Positions 33,564 through 42,635 of a stretch of DNA of 58,861 nt are shown here, piece by piece. The stretch is from Fluviicola sp. Lineage in GTDB: Bacteria > Bacteroidota > Bacteroidia > Flavobacteriales_D > Crocinitomicaceae. Every line of letters begins with the position of its first letter. The first letter of the stretch is position 1. The stretch spans positions 1-58,861 of the forward strand of contig JADLGD010000157.1 in the NCBI GenBank assembly GCA_020849495.1. The letters are read 5' to 3'. Under the pieces are notes generated by a model. The model was not told the origin of the DNA. It was given only the letters and a program-made list of their open reading frames with translations, and searched no databases. Both the position numbers and the translations under genes were made by a program.

Positions 33564-34784
33564 ATGAAATTCAACGAATTAGGTCTCAATGAATCTGTTT
33601 TAGAAGCAATAGATCACATGGGCTTTGAAAATGCTACTCCCATACAAGAACAAGCAATTCCTTTTATATTAAACAATTCGGATTTGTTAGCATGTGCACA
33701 GACGGGAACAGGAAAAACGGCTGCATTTATTTTGCCGATCTTACATAAGATTACAGGAAAAGAAGATACTTCGATCAATACATTGATTTTGGTTCCAACA
33801 CGAGAGTTGGCGATCCAAATTGAGCAAGAAATACAAGGTTTGTCCTATTTTGTTTCAGTTGGTTCTATTGCTATTTATGGTGGTGGGGACGGACAGAAAT
33901 GGGATGGACAAAAAGCAGCTTTGGTAGAAGGAACAGATATCATTGTTGCTACGCCAGGAAAATTGTTGTCGCACATGATGCAAGGCTATGTTGATTTTTC
34001 TCAATTGGAGCATTTGGTTTTAGATGAAGCAGACAAAATGTTAGACATGGGCTTTGCAGAAGATATTGAACGTATCATCAAGTATTTGCCTGCTAAGAGA
34101 CAAACCTTGTTGTTTAGTGCTACCATGCCGCCAAAAATCAAGAATCTTGCACAGAAAATACAAGTGAATCCTCATGAAATAGCTTTGTCTATTTCAAAAC
34201 CAGCAGCAGGAGTTGCTCAGCGTGTCCATTTGTGTTTTGATGAACAAAAGAATGCATTGTTAAAGCACATTTTAGAGCTTCGTGCGGATTATACAAGCAT
34301 TATCATTTTTACTTCGCAGAAAAGTAAGGTGGGAGATATTGTGTTTTATTTGAAACGCAACGGATTTAAAAACACGGAAGGGGTTTCTTCTTCATTGGAA
34401 CAAGATCAACGTGAAGAAGTGTTGAGAGGTTTCCGTTCGAAACGCACACGCATTTTAGTGGCAACGGATGTTATGAGTCGAGGAATTGACATCAAAGAAA
34501 TCAATTTAGTGATCAATTATGATGCACCGAGGGATGCGGAAGATTATGTGCACCGAATTGGACGTACTGCAAGAGCAAATACAAAAGGGGAGGCTTATAC
34601 TTTGATCAATCCGAAAGACATGCCCAAATTGGCGCGTATTGAACGATTAATTGAAATGGATATTGAGCGAATGCCGATGCCAGAAGCATATGGTGTGGCA
34701 CCTGAATGGCAAGTTTCCTCTAAGCCGAAAAGCAATGGCAAAGGAAAAAAACCGTTCTATAAAAAGAAAAAAACGAACAATTAA
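33564..34784 (+). CDS. DEAD-box RNA helicase, RhlE-like
   Basis: ATP-dependent RNA helicase of 406 aa. In order: Q motif (TPIQEQAIPFIL), motif I AQTGTGKT, Ia PTRELA, II DEAD, III SAT, then in the second RecA domain STSR-like VMSRGID and VI HRIGRTAR. The tail is short and very basic (KSNGKGKKPFYKKKKTNN) and would bind RNA. Likely roles are ribosome assembly or cold adaptation. Start: a TTG at 33540 lies upstream of the -7 box, so the ATG at 33564, where the family N-terminus MKFNELGL begins, is used. It faces the thioredoxin-like gene; a hairpin separates them. Confidence 0.93.
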   Translation: MKFNELGLNESVLEAIDHMGFENATPIQEQAIPFILNNSDLLACAQTGTGKTAAFILPILHKITGKEDTSINTLILVPTRELAIQIEQEIQGLSYFVSVGSIAIYGGGDGQKWDGQKAALVEGTDIIVATPGKLLSHMMQGYVDFSQLEHLVLDEADKMLDMGFAEDIERIIKYLPAKRQTLLFSATMPPKIKNLAQKIQVNPHEIALSISKPAAGVAQRVHLCFDEQKNALLKHILELRADYTSIIIFTSQKSKVGDIVFYLKRNGFKNTEGVSSSLEQDQREEVLRGFRSKRTRILVATDVMSRGIDIKEINLVINYDAPRDAEDYVHRIGRTARANTKGEAYTLINPKDMPKLARIERLIEMDIERMPMPEAYGVAPEWQVSSKPKSNGKGKKPFYKKKKTNN

Positions 34785-34791
34785 TTCATTG

Positions 34792-34833
34792 AAAATAAAA
34801 AAGAAACCCCTGACAGTTATTGTCAGGGGTTTC
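34792..34833 (-). terminator. Terminator of the thioredoxin-like gene
   Basis: A perfect 13-bp stem (GAAACCCCTGACA / TGTCAGGGGTTTC, 34803-34833) is followed on the minus strand by TTTTTTATTTT. The plus side has no T run, so it mainly serves the minus-strand gene, although the helicase gene also ends here. Confidence 0.85.
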
Positions 34834-34852
34834 AAAATTGGAGAATTATTTA

Positions 34853-35686
34853 TTAGTTTTTGATCACTTTCACCATTTTGCTAGAAGCATCAGCAGTAGA
34901 AACTTTTACAAAATAAGTACCAGCATCAAATTGAGATAAGTCAATTTCAGTTGAATTCATTCCAGAAACTGCATCCGTTTGAGTAGTCATCAAAGTTGCA
35001 CCAGAAATACTGAACACTTCAATACTTGCTTCTTGGTTTGCGCTTACTGAGAATGATACATTTACAAGGTCTTTTGTAGGATTTGGAGCGATAGTCGTTT
35101 CAATTGTTGTCAAATCTTCAACACTAGCAGTTAAAGCACAAGCATCAATTGCTTCTTGCACTTTTGTTCTCATGTTTTGCAAAGATTGAGCAGTGTTTCC
35201 TGAAACTTGTGAATCCCATAAATCCCACTTGATTTTTTTGTCAGCGCAGCTAATGATATTGATTGTTGGGAAACCTAGTGGAGCATAAATGTTTAAGTTT
35301 AATTGCAAAGGTGTTTCATTGATAATTGGATAAGGCGTTCCCGTAACCCAGTCTCCTTGAGTACTACCACCAGTTCCGTTTAATGCATTAGCAGCAGTTG
35401 CCGCATCACCTTCGTAGAATAAAACAACCACTTCATTGGTTCCTGCTGGACCATATTCAGCGTATAAATCTTCTAAATAATGTGCATTATGGAAATTCCA
35501 ACATGGACCACACCAAGTTGCAGACACGTCTAATAATACCACTTTACCATCATTTAGGTAAGAGTATAAGTTGTGCTGAGTTCCATTGATATCCGTTACC
35601 GTGAAATCTGGAGCTGTAGCACCAATTTGCCCAAATGACAAGCCTGCCATAAGCGCAAATGAAAGAGAAGTAATTAATTTTTTCAT
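34853..35686 (-). CDS. Thioredoxin-like (TlpA/AhpC-type) protein with T9SS type A sorting domain
   Basis: Signal peptide (1-19), thioredoxin fold (about 24-180) with the redox motif C59-G-P-C62 in SATWCGPCWNF, then a C-terminal sorting domain (about 198-277) starting IAPNPTKDLVNVSF and ending FDAGTYFVKVSTADASSKMVKVIKN. It should be exported by T9SS and either released or attached to the cell surface, an unusual location for a CxxC thiol oxidoreductase. Family knowledge supports disulfide reduction or oxidation; the partner is unknown. It has its own terminator. Upstream lies a G7 tract and a near -7 box (TAGTATTG on the minus strand, 35709-35716). Confidence 0.88.
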   Translation of the reverse strand: MKKLITSLSFALMAGLSFGQIGATAPDFTVTDINGTQHNLYSYLNDGKVVLLDVSATWCGPCWNFHNAHYLEDLYAEYGPAGTNEVVVLFYEGDAATAANALNGTGGSTQGDWVTGTPYPIINETPLQLNLNIYAPLGFPTINIISCADKKIKWDLWDSQVSGNTAQSLQNMRTKVQEAIDACALTASVEDLTTIETTIAPNPTKDLVNVSFSVSANQEASIEVFSISGATLMTTQTDAVSGMNSTEIDLSQFDAGTYFVKVSTADASSKMVKVIKN

Positions 35687-35791
35687 AAATTTTGTTTTAC
35701 AGTTTAGACAATACTAATGATTTTTCTTTTTTCATGTAAAACGTTAATAGTCATCAAGTTTGAAAAGCTAACTTTCAAATAGTGGGGGGGT

Positions 35792-35828
35792 AAAATAAAA
35801 AAGTCGTCTAGGAAAACCTAGACGACTT
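35792..35828 (-). terminator. Terminator of thrS-infC-rpmI-rplT
   Basis: On the minus strand AAGTCGTCTAGG-tttt-CCTAGACGACTT (12-bp perfect stem) is followed by TTTTATTTT, 26 bp after the rplT stop. Confidence 0.92.
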
Positions 35829-35854
35829 CATCTGATAGAATGTATAATCTTTTG

Positions 35855-36202
35855 TTATTTTTTCAATGAGTCAACTACAGCTTTGAACGCATCTGGATGG
35901 TTCATTGCTAAGTCAGCCAACACTTTACGGTTCAATTCGATACCGCTTTTGTGAACAGCTCCCATGAATTGAGAATAGCTCATTCCGTGAGCACGAGCAC
36001 CTGCGTTGATACGCATGATCCACAATGAACGGAAATTTCTTTTCTTTTGCTTACGACCTTCGTAAGCATAATTTAATCCTTTTTCAATAGCATTTTTTGC
36101 TACTGTCCAAACATTTTTTCTACGGCCGTAGTATCCTTTGGCCAACTTCATAAAGTTCTTTCTGCGAGCTCTTGAAGCAACGTGATTTACCGATCTTGGC
36201 AT
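35855..36202 (-). CDS. rplT: 50S ribosomal protein L20
   Basis: Early-assembly 23S rRNA-binding protein. The 115-aa sequence [30 protein letters not shown] is the standard basic N-terminal extension, followed by the globular RNA-binding domain ([21 protein letters not shown]). Last gene of the thrS-infC-rpmI-rplT run, 105 bp after rpmI. In other bacteria L20 represses this operon by binding its mRNA; whether it does so here is not shown by the sequence. Confidence 0.98.
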   Translation of the reverse strand: MPRSVNHVASRARRKNFMKLAKGYYGRRKNVWTVAKNAIEKGLNYAYEGRKQKKRNFRSLWIMRINAGARAHGMSYSQFMGAVHKSGIELNRKVLADLAMNHPDAFKAVVDSLKK

Positions 36203-36307
36203 ATTCTTTAGTTTTTTAATAGTGAGTGCAACACTTTTACAGTTGGCTTACTTACTCAATACTTGGTTAAACAGTACCGAAGTTTAAATCCTGACGCGAC
36301 GTCGGGA

Positions 36308-36505
36308 TTACTTCATATTCAACATTAATTTAACGTTTGACAAGTCAGCTTTGTGAACCAAACCTGCATGCGTCAAATTACGTTTTTGTTTTTTGGTTTT
36401 TTTCGTAAGAATGTGGCTTTTAAAAGCGTGTTTTCTCTTGATTTTACCAGATCCAGTTACAGTGAAACGTTTCTTTGCACTGGAAGTTGTTTTCATTTTT
36501 GGCAT
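36308..36505 (-). CDS. rpmI: 50S ribosomal protein L35
   Basis: Small basic ribosomal protein of 65 aa, [25 protein letters not shown], with the typical [22 protein letters not shown] core. It lies between infC (134 bp upstream) and rplT (105 bp downstream), the usual order. A G-T-containing hairpin (AATCCCGACG / CGTCAGGATT on the minus strand) begins at its stop codon. Confidence 0.98.
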   Translation of the reverse strand: MPKMKTTSSAKKRFTVTGSGKIKRKHAFKSHILTKKTKKQKRNLTHAGLVHKADLSNVKLMLNMK

Positions 36506-36639
36506 TTCTCTTTTTTTTAAAAAGTGAACACTCTATCAGCATTTTTATTTTCACAGAAGGCAGGTTTCAATTGAGAAATCATCTTCTGATATAAACATAG
36601 TTAGACCGCGCTACCGCTTGTCTCCTTTCAGTAACTTCG

Positions 36640-37188
36640 TTACTTCTTCTTAGGGTTGATCATTACAATCATTCGTTTCCCTTCTAATTTTGGCATTTGT
36701 TCTAGTGTACCGATGTCAGCAAGTTCTTGAACAAATTTCAATAATAAAATCTCTCCACGATCTTTAAAAACAATCGTTCTACCACGGAAGAATACATAAG
36801 CTTTCACTTTTGAACCTTCTTCCAAGAATTTACGAGCATGAGTTAATTTAAAAGCGAAATCGTGATCATCTGTATTCGGACCAAAACGAATTTCTTTCAA
36901 TATAACTTTACTTTGTTTTGCCTTCAATTCTTTTTGCTTGCGCTTTTGGTTGTATAAGAATTTACGGTAATCCATAATCTTACATACTGGCGGCACAGCA
37001 TTTGGAGAAATCTCTACCAAGTCCATGTCTTGCTCCTCAGCCAAACGAATGGCATCAGCAGTAGTCATTACTTGTGGTTCTTCTCCCTCAACAACTAAAC
37101 GGATCTCACGTGAAGTAATTTTTCCGTTGATTTTGTGTTGTTCGTTATCTTCTTTTCTAACGAACGGTTTTCTGTTGTCTTTTCTCAT
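36640..37188 (-). CDS. infC: Translation initiation factor IF-3
   Basis: Binds the 30S subunit and checks start-codon pairing. The N-terminal domain (about 15-85: KINGKITSREIRLV...MDLVEISPNAVPPVCKIMDYRKF) and C-terminal domain (about 95-180: KEIRFGPNTDDHDFAFKLTHARKFLEEGSKVKAYVFFRGR) are complete. The start here is an ordinary ATG, not the rare AUU used for autoregulation in E. coli, so that form of control is absent. It starts 8 bp after thrS, implying coupled expression. Confidence 0.97.
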   Translation of the reverse strand: MRKDNRKPFVRKEDNEQHKINGKITSREIRLVVEGEEPQVMTTADAIRLAEEQDMDLVEISPNAVPPVCKIMDYRKFLYNQKRKQKELKAKQSKVILKEIRFGPNTDDHDFAFKLTHARKFLEEGSKVKAYVFFRGRTIVFKDRGEILLLKFVQELADIGTLEQMPKLEGKRMIVMINPKKK

Positions 37189-37196
37189 TCAGTTTT

Positions 37197-39140
37197 TTAA
37201 ACGTTTTTCGACAATTCGTTCTCAATCGCCTCTTTAATTGTATTTGCAAAATTTTCTACACTCATAGAACCTTTATCTCCTTCACTACGTTGGCGAACAG
37301 CTACCTCTTTGTTTTCGGCCTCTTTCTCACCAACGACTAGCATGAATGGAATTTTTTTCAATTCTGACTCGCGTATTTTCTTGCCAATCTTCTCGTTGCG
37401 ATCGTCAACGAATCCGCGAATATCGTAATTATTTAGCAATTCTAAAACTTCTTCAGCATACTCATTGTATTTATCGCTGATTGGTAAGATCGCAACTTGA
37501 TCTGTTGTCAACCACAATGGGAAGTCACCAGCACAATGTTCTAACAATACAGCAACGAAACGCTCCATTGAACCGAAAGGCGCACGGTGAATCATTACTG
37601 GTCGGTGTTTTTGATTGTCTGCACCAGTATATTCCAATTCGAAACGCTCAGGTAAATTGTAATCTACTTGAATGGTTCCTAACTGCCATTCACGACCCAA
37701 TGCATCTTGCACCATGAAGTCCAACTTCGGTCCGTAAAATGCTGCTTCACCGTATTCAACTACTGTTGGTAATCCTTTTTCAGCTGCTGCTTCGATGATT
37801 GCGCTTTCTGCTTTTTCCCAGTTCTCATCCGAACCGATGTATTTGGTTGGATTCCCAGGATCTCTCAAAGAAACCTGTGCCTTGAAGTTTTGGAAATCTA
37901 ATGTTTTAAAAATGTACAACACCAAGTCGATCACTTTTTTAAACTCTTCCTTCACTTGATCTTGTGTACAGAAAATATGCGCATCATCTTGTGTAAATCC
38001 TCTAACACGTGTTAAACCGTGTAATTCACCACTTTGTTCATAGCGATATACCGTACCAAACTCAGCAAAACGAGCCGGTAAGTCTTTGTATGAACGCGGT
38101 TTGCTTTTGAAGATCTCACAGTGATGAGGACAGTTCATTGGTTTCAACAAGAACTCTTCGCTCGGATCTGGTGTTTTGATAGCTTGGAACGAATCTGCTC
38201 CGTATTTCTCATAGTGACCAGAAGTGATGTACAACTCTTTGTTACCAATATGAGGCGTAATTACTTGTTCGTAACCAGCTTTGCGTTGCGCTTTTTTCAA
38301 GAAGTTTTCCAAACGTTCACGCAATGCAGCACCTTTTGGTAACCACAAAGGCAAACCTTGTCCTACTTTTTGAGAGAACGTAAACAATTCCAACTCTTTC
38401 CCCACTTTGCGGTGGTCGCGTCGTTTTGCTTCTTCTAATTTCTCTAAGTATTCATTCAATTCCGCTTGTTTCGGGAAAGTAATTCCATAAACGCGCGTCA
38501 ATTGTTTGTTTTTTTCGTCACCACGCCAATAAGCACCTGCAATCGACAATAATTTTACCGATTTGATAAAGCTAGTATCCGGCAAATGTGGTCCTCTACA
38601 CAAATCTGTAAAGTTTCCTTGCGTGTAAAAAGTGATAGACCCATCAGGAAGATCTTGGATCAACTCCAATTTATAGGGATCTTCTTTTTCAGTGAAATAA
38701 GCCAAGGCATCAGCTTTAGAAACTTCTTTACGGATGTAAGGATTTTTCTGTTTTGCTAATTCCTTCATTTTTTCTTCCACTTTCTGAAGGTCTTCTTCTT
38801 TGAAGGTGTACTCTAAAAAATCAACATCGTAGTAATAACCATTGGCAATAGGAGGTCCAATCGCTAATTTGATTCCTGGATAGTAAAATTCCAAAGCCTC
38901 AGCCATTAAATGCGCTGAAGAGTGCCACATGGTTGATTTTCCTTCCGTATCGTTCCAGGTCAATAATTGTAAATTACAATCTTCAGTAAGCGAGCGTGTA
39001 GCATCAATTACTTCATTATTTACCTTGGCAGCCAATACGTTGCGAGCCAATCCTTCAGAAATGCTAAGAGCAACATCCAATGCTGTTGCTCCTGCTTCGT
39101 ATTGTCTAACTGATCCGTCTGGAAGAGTTACATTAATCAT
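37197..39140 (-). CDS. thrS: Threonyl-tRNA synthetase
   Basis: Charges tRNA-Thr (647 aa). The N-terminal TGS domain ([17 protein letters not shown]), the editing domain with [11 protein letters not shown] and the class II core with zinc ligands in [11 protein letters not shown] and the motif [18 protein letters not shown] are all present. A longer start at 39161 would fall inside the -7 box at 39159-39166, so the ATG at 39140, where the TGS domain begins, is used. First gene of the run thrS-infC-rpmI-rplT. Confidence 0.98.
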   Translation of the reverse strand: MINVTLPDGSVRQYEAGATALDVALSISEGLARNVLAAKVNNEVIDATRSLTEDCNLQLLTWNDTEGKSTMWHSSAHLMAEALEFYYPGIKLAIGPPIANGYYYDVDFLEYTFKEEDLQKVEEKMKELAKQKNPYIRKEVSKADALAYFTEKEDPYKLELIQDLPDGSITFYTQGNFTDLCRGPHLPDTSFIKSVKLLSIAGAYWRGDEKNKQLTRVYGITFPKQAELNEYLEKLEEAKRRDHRKVGKELELFTFSQKVGQGLPLWLPKGAALRERLENFLKKAQRKAGYEQVITPHIGNKELYITSGHYEKYGADSFQAIKTPDPSEEFLLKPMNCPHHCEIFKSKPRSYKDLPARFAEFGTVYRYEQSGELHGLTRVRGFTQDDAHIFCTQDQVKEEFKKVIDLVLYIFKTLDFQNFKAQVSLRDPGNPTKYIGSDENWEKAESAIIEAAAEKGLPTVVEYGEAAFYGPKLDFMVQDALGREWQLGTIQVDYNLPERFELEYTGADNQKHRPVMIHRAPFGSMERFVAVLLEHCAGDFPLWLTTDQVAILPISDKYNEYAEEVLELLNNYDIRGFVDDRNEKIGKKIRESELKKIPFMLVVGEKEAENKEVAVRQRSEGDKGSMSVENFANTIKEAIENELSKNV

Positions 39141-39158
39141 TGTTATCAGAATTTGGTG

Positions 39159-39166
39159 CAAAAGTA
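39159..39166 (-). promoter_or_regulatory. -7 box of the thrS operon
   Basis: The minus strand reads TACTTTTG, a perfect TAnnTTTG box, 18 bp before the thrS ATG. No clear -33 TTG is seen. Confidence 0.6.
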
Positions 39167-39205
39167 GCCATTTTCATGGACTAATTGTGCGTATTTCTTG
39201 GAAAA

Positions 39206-39703
39206 TTAAGCTTTATGTCCGTAAACCAAAACGATTGCTTCTTTCGCTGTTTTTCCAGAACCGATTGAATACTCAATATGAATGTTTTTCAATCGTTCTA
39301 CTTGAGGTACTTTCTTGCGGTAAATAGTGTTCAATTCAGCTGAAGAAATCACCGTATTTTTACCTTGCATGCTTTTGTATTCTTTGATCAACGTACGATC
39401 TTCTACATCTGCAGCTGCATCGTAAATTTTAACCGTTAATGAAGGAGTACATTTTTTACCTCCTAAAGCAATTTGATAGTCATTTGCCAAAAACAAAAAC
39501 AATTCAACAGATTTCGTTTGCTTTTTACCAGCTGTGAAATAAGTCACTTTAGAACCTTCGTAACGCGTTGATTTGATCAAGTTTTTACAGTCTTGTTTCA
39601 AGGTGTTCACTTGTGCTTCAAACTCCCCATCATCTGAACTCATTGTTGCGCTAATTGCAACTAATCCTAAGAATAAGATCCCTATATTTTTCAATGCTTT
39701 CAT
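39206..39703 (-). CDS. Small secreted protein of unknown function
   Basis: 165 aa starting MKALKNIGILFLGLVAISA, a clear signal peptide that ends near residue 20, so ATG 39703 is chosen over an in-frame ATG at 39772 that would place it inside the upstream gene. The mature part is basic and beta-rich (TRYEGSKVTYFTAGKKQTKSVELFLFLANDYQIALGGKKC) with two cysteines and no recognised motif. It begins 7 bp after the stop of the upstream lipoprotein gene, so the two are one operon and may act together in the envelope. Confidence 0.75.
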   Translation of the reverse strand: MKALKNIGILFLGLVAISATMSSDDGEFEAQVNTLKQDCKNLIKSTRYEGSKVTYFTAGKKQTKSVELFLFLANDYQIALGGKKCTPSLTVKIYDAAADVEDRTLIKEYKSMQGKNTVISSAELNTIYRKKVPQVERLKNIHIEYSIGSGKTAKEAIVLVYGHKA

Positions 39704-39710
39704 GGTTGGA

Positions 39711-40559
39711 TTATTTTGATGGTGAAACAATAGAGTTACGTAATTCAGTGATTTTACCAGCCAATTGATCAAACTCTGCAGGTGTTAACTTTGGAACTTC
39801 AAAGTTGACGTTTTTGTTTGCTTTCTTCACTGATTCAAGGCCTTCATAAGTTGACAATACATTTTCAAAAAGACCGATTACTTCTTGCAAACGCTTGTCA
39901 TCTTTAGCTGGGTGCTTTTTCAACGCTTTGATGGTGTTTTTCAACAAAACCATTTGGTCAACCAAAGCTGTTCCTAAATCACCTTTCTTTTTTGAATCGT
40001 CGATTCCTAAATAAATCCCTTCTGCCCAAGCACCAGCAAATTGAACTGCTGCAAGGTATTTCAAATCATTATCTTCTAAATAAGCATCAGATTTGTCTTG
40101 AATTTCATAAATCAACTCAGTTAAAGCATCTTTATCACTCAAGTTTTTGTCGAATTTCTCGATCAACGCTTTATCAGAAAAAACACTTTCCATACCTACT
40201 TTAGAACCCAAATCTTGAATTGCTAATAAATAAGTACGTGCTTCTTGTGATTTGTTATTGATTGCACAATATGCCAAATCGGTAGAATAAACCCCAAGAT
40301 TCAACAATTTGTCAATGTTTTGAGCGTATTTACTTTTGTTTGAAACGGGATTTGTTTTTCCTGCTTTGTAAGTCAAACCAGCTTCTTGAAATGCAGAAGC
40401 AAGTGAAATTGGTTGAGGCAAGATGAAATCTTGATCGTCAGAAGCATCTAAGTTTGATTCTTCAATAGTTACATCTGCTTTTTCTTTTGCAGCATCGTCG
40501 CCTCCTGAACATGCGGTCATCAAAACCACAGCGGCAATCATTGGTATCGTGTGTTTCAT
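39711..40559 (-). CDS. Lipoprotein, helical, unknown function
   Basis: Starts MKHTIPMIAAVVLMTACSGGDD: a lipoprotein signal with lipobox MTAC, then Ser-Gly-Gly-Asp. The mature protein (about 265 aa) is mainly alpha-helical and rich in Lys and Asp, with LASAFQEAGLTYKAGKTNP near the start. I do not recognise the family. It is the first gene of a two-gene operon with the small secreted protein and is divergent to comEC. A near-consensus -7 box (TAAATTTC on the minus strand, 40583-40590) lies 23 bp upstream. Confidence 0.78.
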   Translation of the reverse strand: MKHTIPMIAAVVLMTACSGGDDAAKEKADVTIEESNLDASDDQDFILPQPISLASAFQEAGLTYKAGKTNPVSNKSKYAQNIDKLLNLGVYSTDLAYCAINNKSQEARTYLLAIQDLGSKVGMESVFSDKALIEKFDKNLSDKDALTELIYEIQDKSDAYLEDNDLKYLAAVQFAGAWAEGIYLGIDDSKKKGDLGTALVDQMVLLKNTIKALKKHPAKDDKRLQEVIGLFENVLSTYEGLESVKKANKNVNFEVPKLTPAEFDQLAGKITELRNSIVSPSK

Positions 40560-40613
40560 TTTTTATTGAGTGTTATTCAATTGAAATTTAGCGGTGTAAA
40601 GAAACAAAGAAAA

Positions 40614-42635
40614 ATGAAACGTATTGTGATTGAACAAAACATTTTATTATTTTTAATTGACAAAATTGAACCTCCTTTGAGAAAATACCCACTATTGCTA
40701 CCTGCTTTGTTCCTTTTTATTGGAGGATTGGTAGCTTATTGGAACATTTTTACCTCCTCTGTTTGGTTTGCTTCTTTGATTACGACTTTCTGTTTGATTT
40801 TTTTGCTTTTTTTCATGTTGCCTTCCTTTTGGGATCAACGCATCAATCGATTGGCAACCACAAGTTTGTTCTTTTTTTTAGTGGGAGGCACTCACTTTAG
40901 TCTAAATGATTGGAGGAACAACTCAGCAAGAATTCATGCCAATTTAGAGCAGCAAACGTTTGTGGCAAAAGTGATCGAAGTAAAAAAACAAACTTCCCTG
41001 AGGCAAACACTTATTTTAGATGTTCAGCAAAGTAAAAGGGGAGAGTTGCTAGATGATGCGCAGGGCAAAATGTTGATGAGCTATGAATTGAAACAACCAT
41101 CGGATGGTTTAGTTGTAGATGATCGAGTTGTTGTATGCACAAAAGTCAATCCCATTCAAAACCGCAATAACCCAGGAGAATTTGATGCAGTCTATTATTA
41201 TCAATCAAAAGGAATTGTTGCTAGCGCTTATGCAAATTCGGGACAAGTAATGGTTATAGATCATCAATGGTCATGGAACGGATTGTTTACGAATTGGCGC
41301 AATTCCCTAGCTCATTCCATGGAAGATCATTTGCAAGGAGTTTTTCTAGGAATCGCAAAAGCATTGATTTTAGGGGATAAAAGCAATTTGGAACAAGAAG
41401 ATGTGGAATCGTTTACCAATACGGGCTCGATGCATGTCTTGGCAGTTTCTGGTTTGCATGTCGGTTTATTGTTGATGATGATCAGTAAAGTACTGGAGCT
41501 GTTTTCAAAATGGATTTCCAAACGGAATGCACTCGTACTTTCTCTGTTGTTAATTTGGATTTATGGGTTCATCTCTGGTGCATCACCATCAGTTATGAGA
41601 GCTGTTTTGATGTTTAGTGTGAGTGCGGCAGCACAATTTTTCAAGCGCAAAAACAGTGCAGTCAACGGCTTGTTCTTATCTGCAATCATTCTGTTCATGT
41701 TGGATCCTTGGGTGTTTTTTGACATCGGTTTTCAATTGACCTATGCCGCCATGTTGGGAATATTCTTTTTGTATGAACCTATACGTGATTTGTTGTTTTT
41801 TCAGTCAAAAATCCTACGACTAACGTGGGAAGGAACCGCAGTTGGTATTGCCGCAACGATTGTCACAACTCCGCTTACCTTGTTTTGGTTTTACCAATTC
41901 CCCAATTATTTTGCACTAGCAAACTTAGGAGTAATGGTATTTGGATTCCTCGTATTATTGGGAGGCATGCTGTTTTTGTTTACCAGTTGGATTCCAGGTG
42001 TAGGAGCTTTTGTCGCCTTCCTTTTTTCATTGACCATCATTGGATTGGTAAAATGGGTGGGGTTGATTGACCAAATTCCAGGAGCAGTATCGAGCGGTTT
42101 TCAACTCTCGCTTTTTGAATTAGCCCTCTTGTTTTTAGTTGTTTTTGCTTGGATTATTTTCATCAAAAAAGGAGTGAAAACAAAACGAATTCTCGCCGTT
42201 TGTTCCATTGCTTTAATTGGATTGATCAGTTTTAAACGCTTACATGTTTTACAACAGGAACAATTAATGGTCTTAAAGTCAAATCAATTCATGCTCTTAC
42301 TCCGATCGAATGAAGGAAATATCGCATTTTACGAACCTAAATTGGGGGTTGTAGAACAGATACCTCAAGAAATCAAAGCTGTTGAACGGTTTACCGGAAC
42401 GCATTTTAGAACACATGTTTTACACGTTCCGAATCTACAAGTAACGCTTGGCAAGGAACAACTGATTTTGAAGAAAGTAAAAGAAGGATGGTCGTTTTCT
42501 TGGAAAGGGAAGGATTATTTTTACCGACAAAAAGGCACACCAAATCAAGGTGAAAATGCGCGTTTAATGAGTGTGAAAACGCAAAACTATTTAGCTCCAA
42601 TAACAGAACAAAAACCGTTCATTCTCAATTATTGA
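40614..42635 (+). CDS. comEC: ComEC/Rec2-family membrane channel
   Basis: Inner-membrane protein of the natural transformation machinery that passes single-stranded DNA into the cytoplasm. The N-terminal OB-like domain (DUF4131; about 60-210 with VEVKKQTSLRQTLILDV) is followed by the Competence domain of about ten helices, with KALILGDKSNLEQEDVESFTNTGSMHVLAVSGLHVGLL as its signature. No C-terminal metallo-beta-lactamase domain is present; the tail after about 540 is short. The start at 40614 (673 aa) avoids overlap with the divergent lipoprotein gene. Its 3' end overlaps the convergent lipoprotein gene by 7 bp. Confidence 0.9.
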   Translation: MKRIVIEQNILLFLIDKIEPPLRKYPLLLPALFLFIGGLVAYWNIFTSSVWFASLITTFCLIFLLFFMLPSFWDQRINRLATTSLFFFLVGGTHFSLNDWRNNSARIHANLEQQTFVAKVIEVKKQTSLRQTLILDVQQSKRGELLDDAQGKMLMSYELKQPSDGLVVDDRVVVCTKVNPIQNRNNPGEFDAVYYYQSKGIVASAYANSGQVMVIDHQWSWNGLFTNWRNSLAHSMEDHLQGVFLGIAKALILGDKSNLEQEDVESFTNTGSMHVLAVSGLHVGLLLMMISKVLELFSKWISKRNALVLSLLLIWIYGFISGASPSVMRAVLMFSVSAAAQFFKRKNSAVNGLFLSAIILFMLDPWVFFDIGFQLTYAAMLGIFFLYEPIRDLLFFQSKILRLTWEGTAVGIAATIVTTPLTLFWFYQFPNYFALANLGVMVFGFLVLLGGMLFLFTSWIPGVGAFVAFLFSLTIIGLVKWVGLIDQIPGAVSSGFQLSLFELALLFLVVFAWIIFIKKGVKTKRILAVCSIALIGLISFKRLHVLQQEQLMVLKSNQFMLLLRSNEGNIAFYEPKLGVVEQIPQEIKAVERFTGTHFRTHVLHVPNLQVTLGKEQLILKKVKEGWSFSWKGKDYFYRQKGTPNQGENARLMSVKTQNYLAPITEQKPFILNY

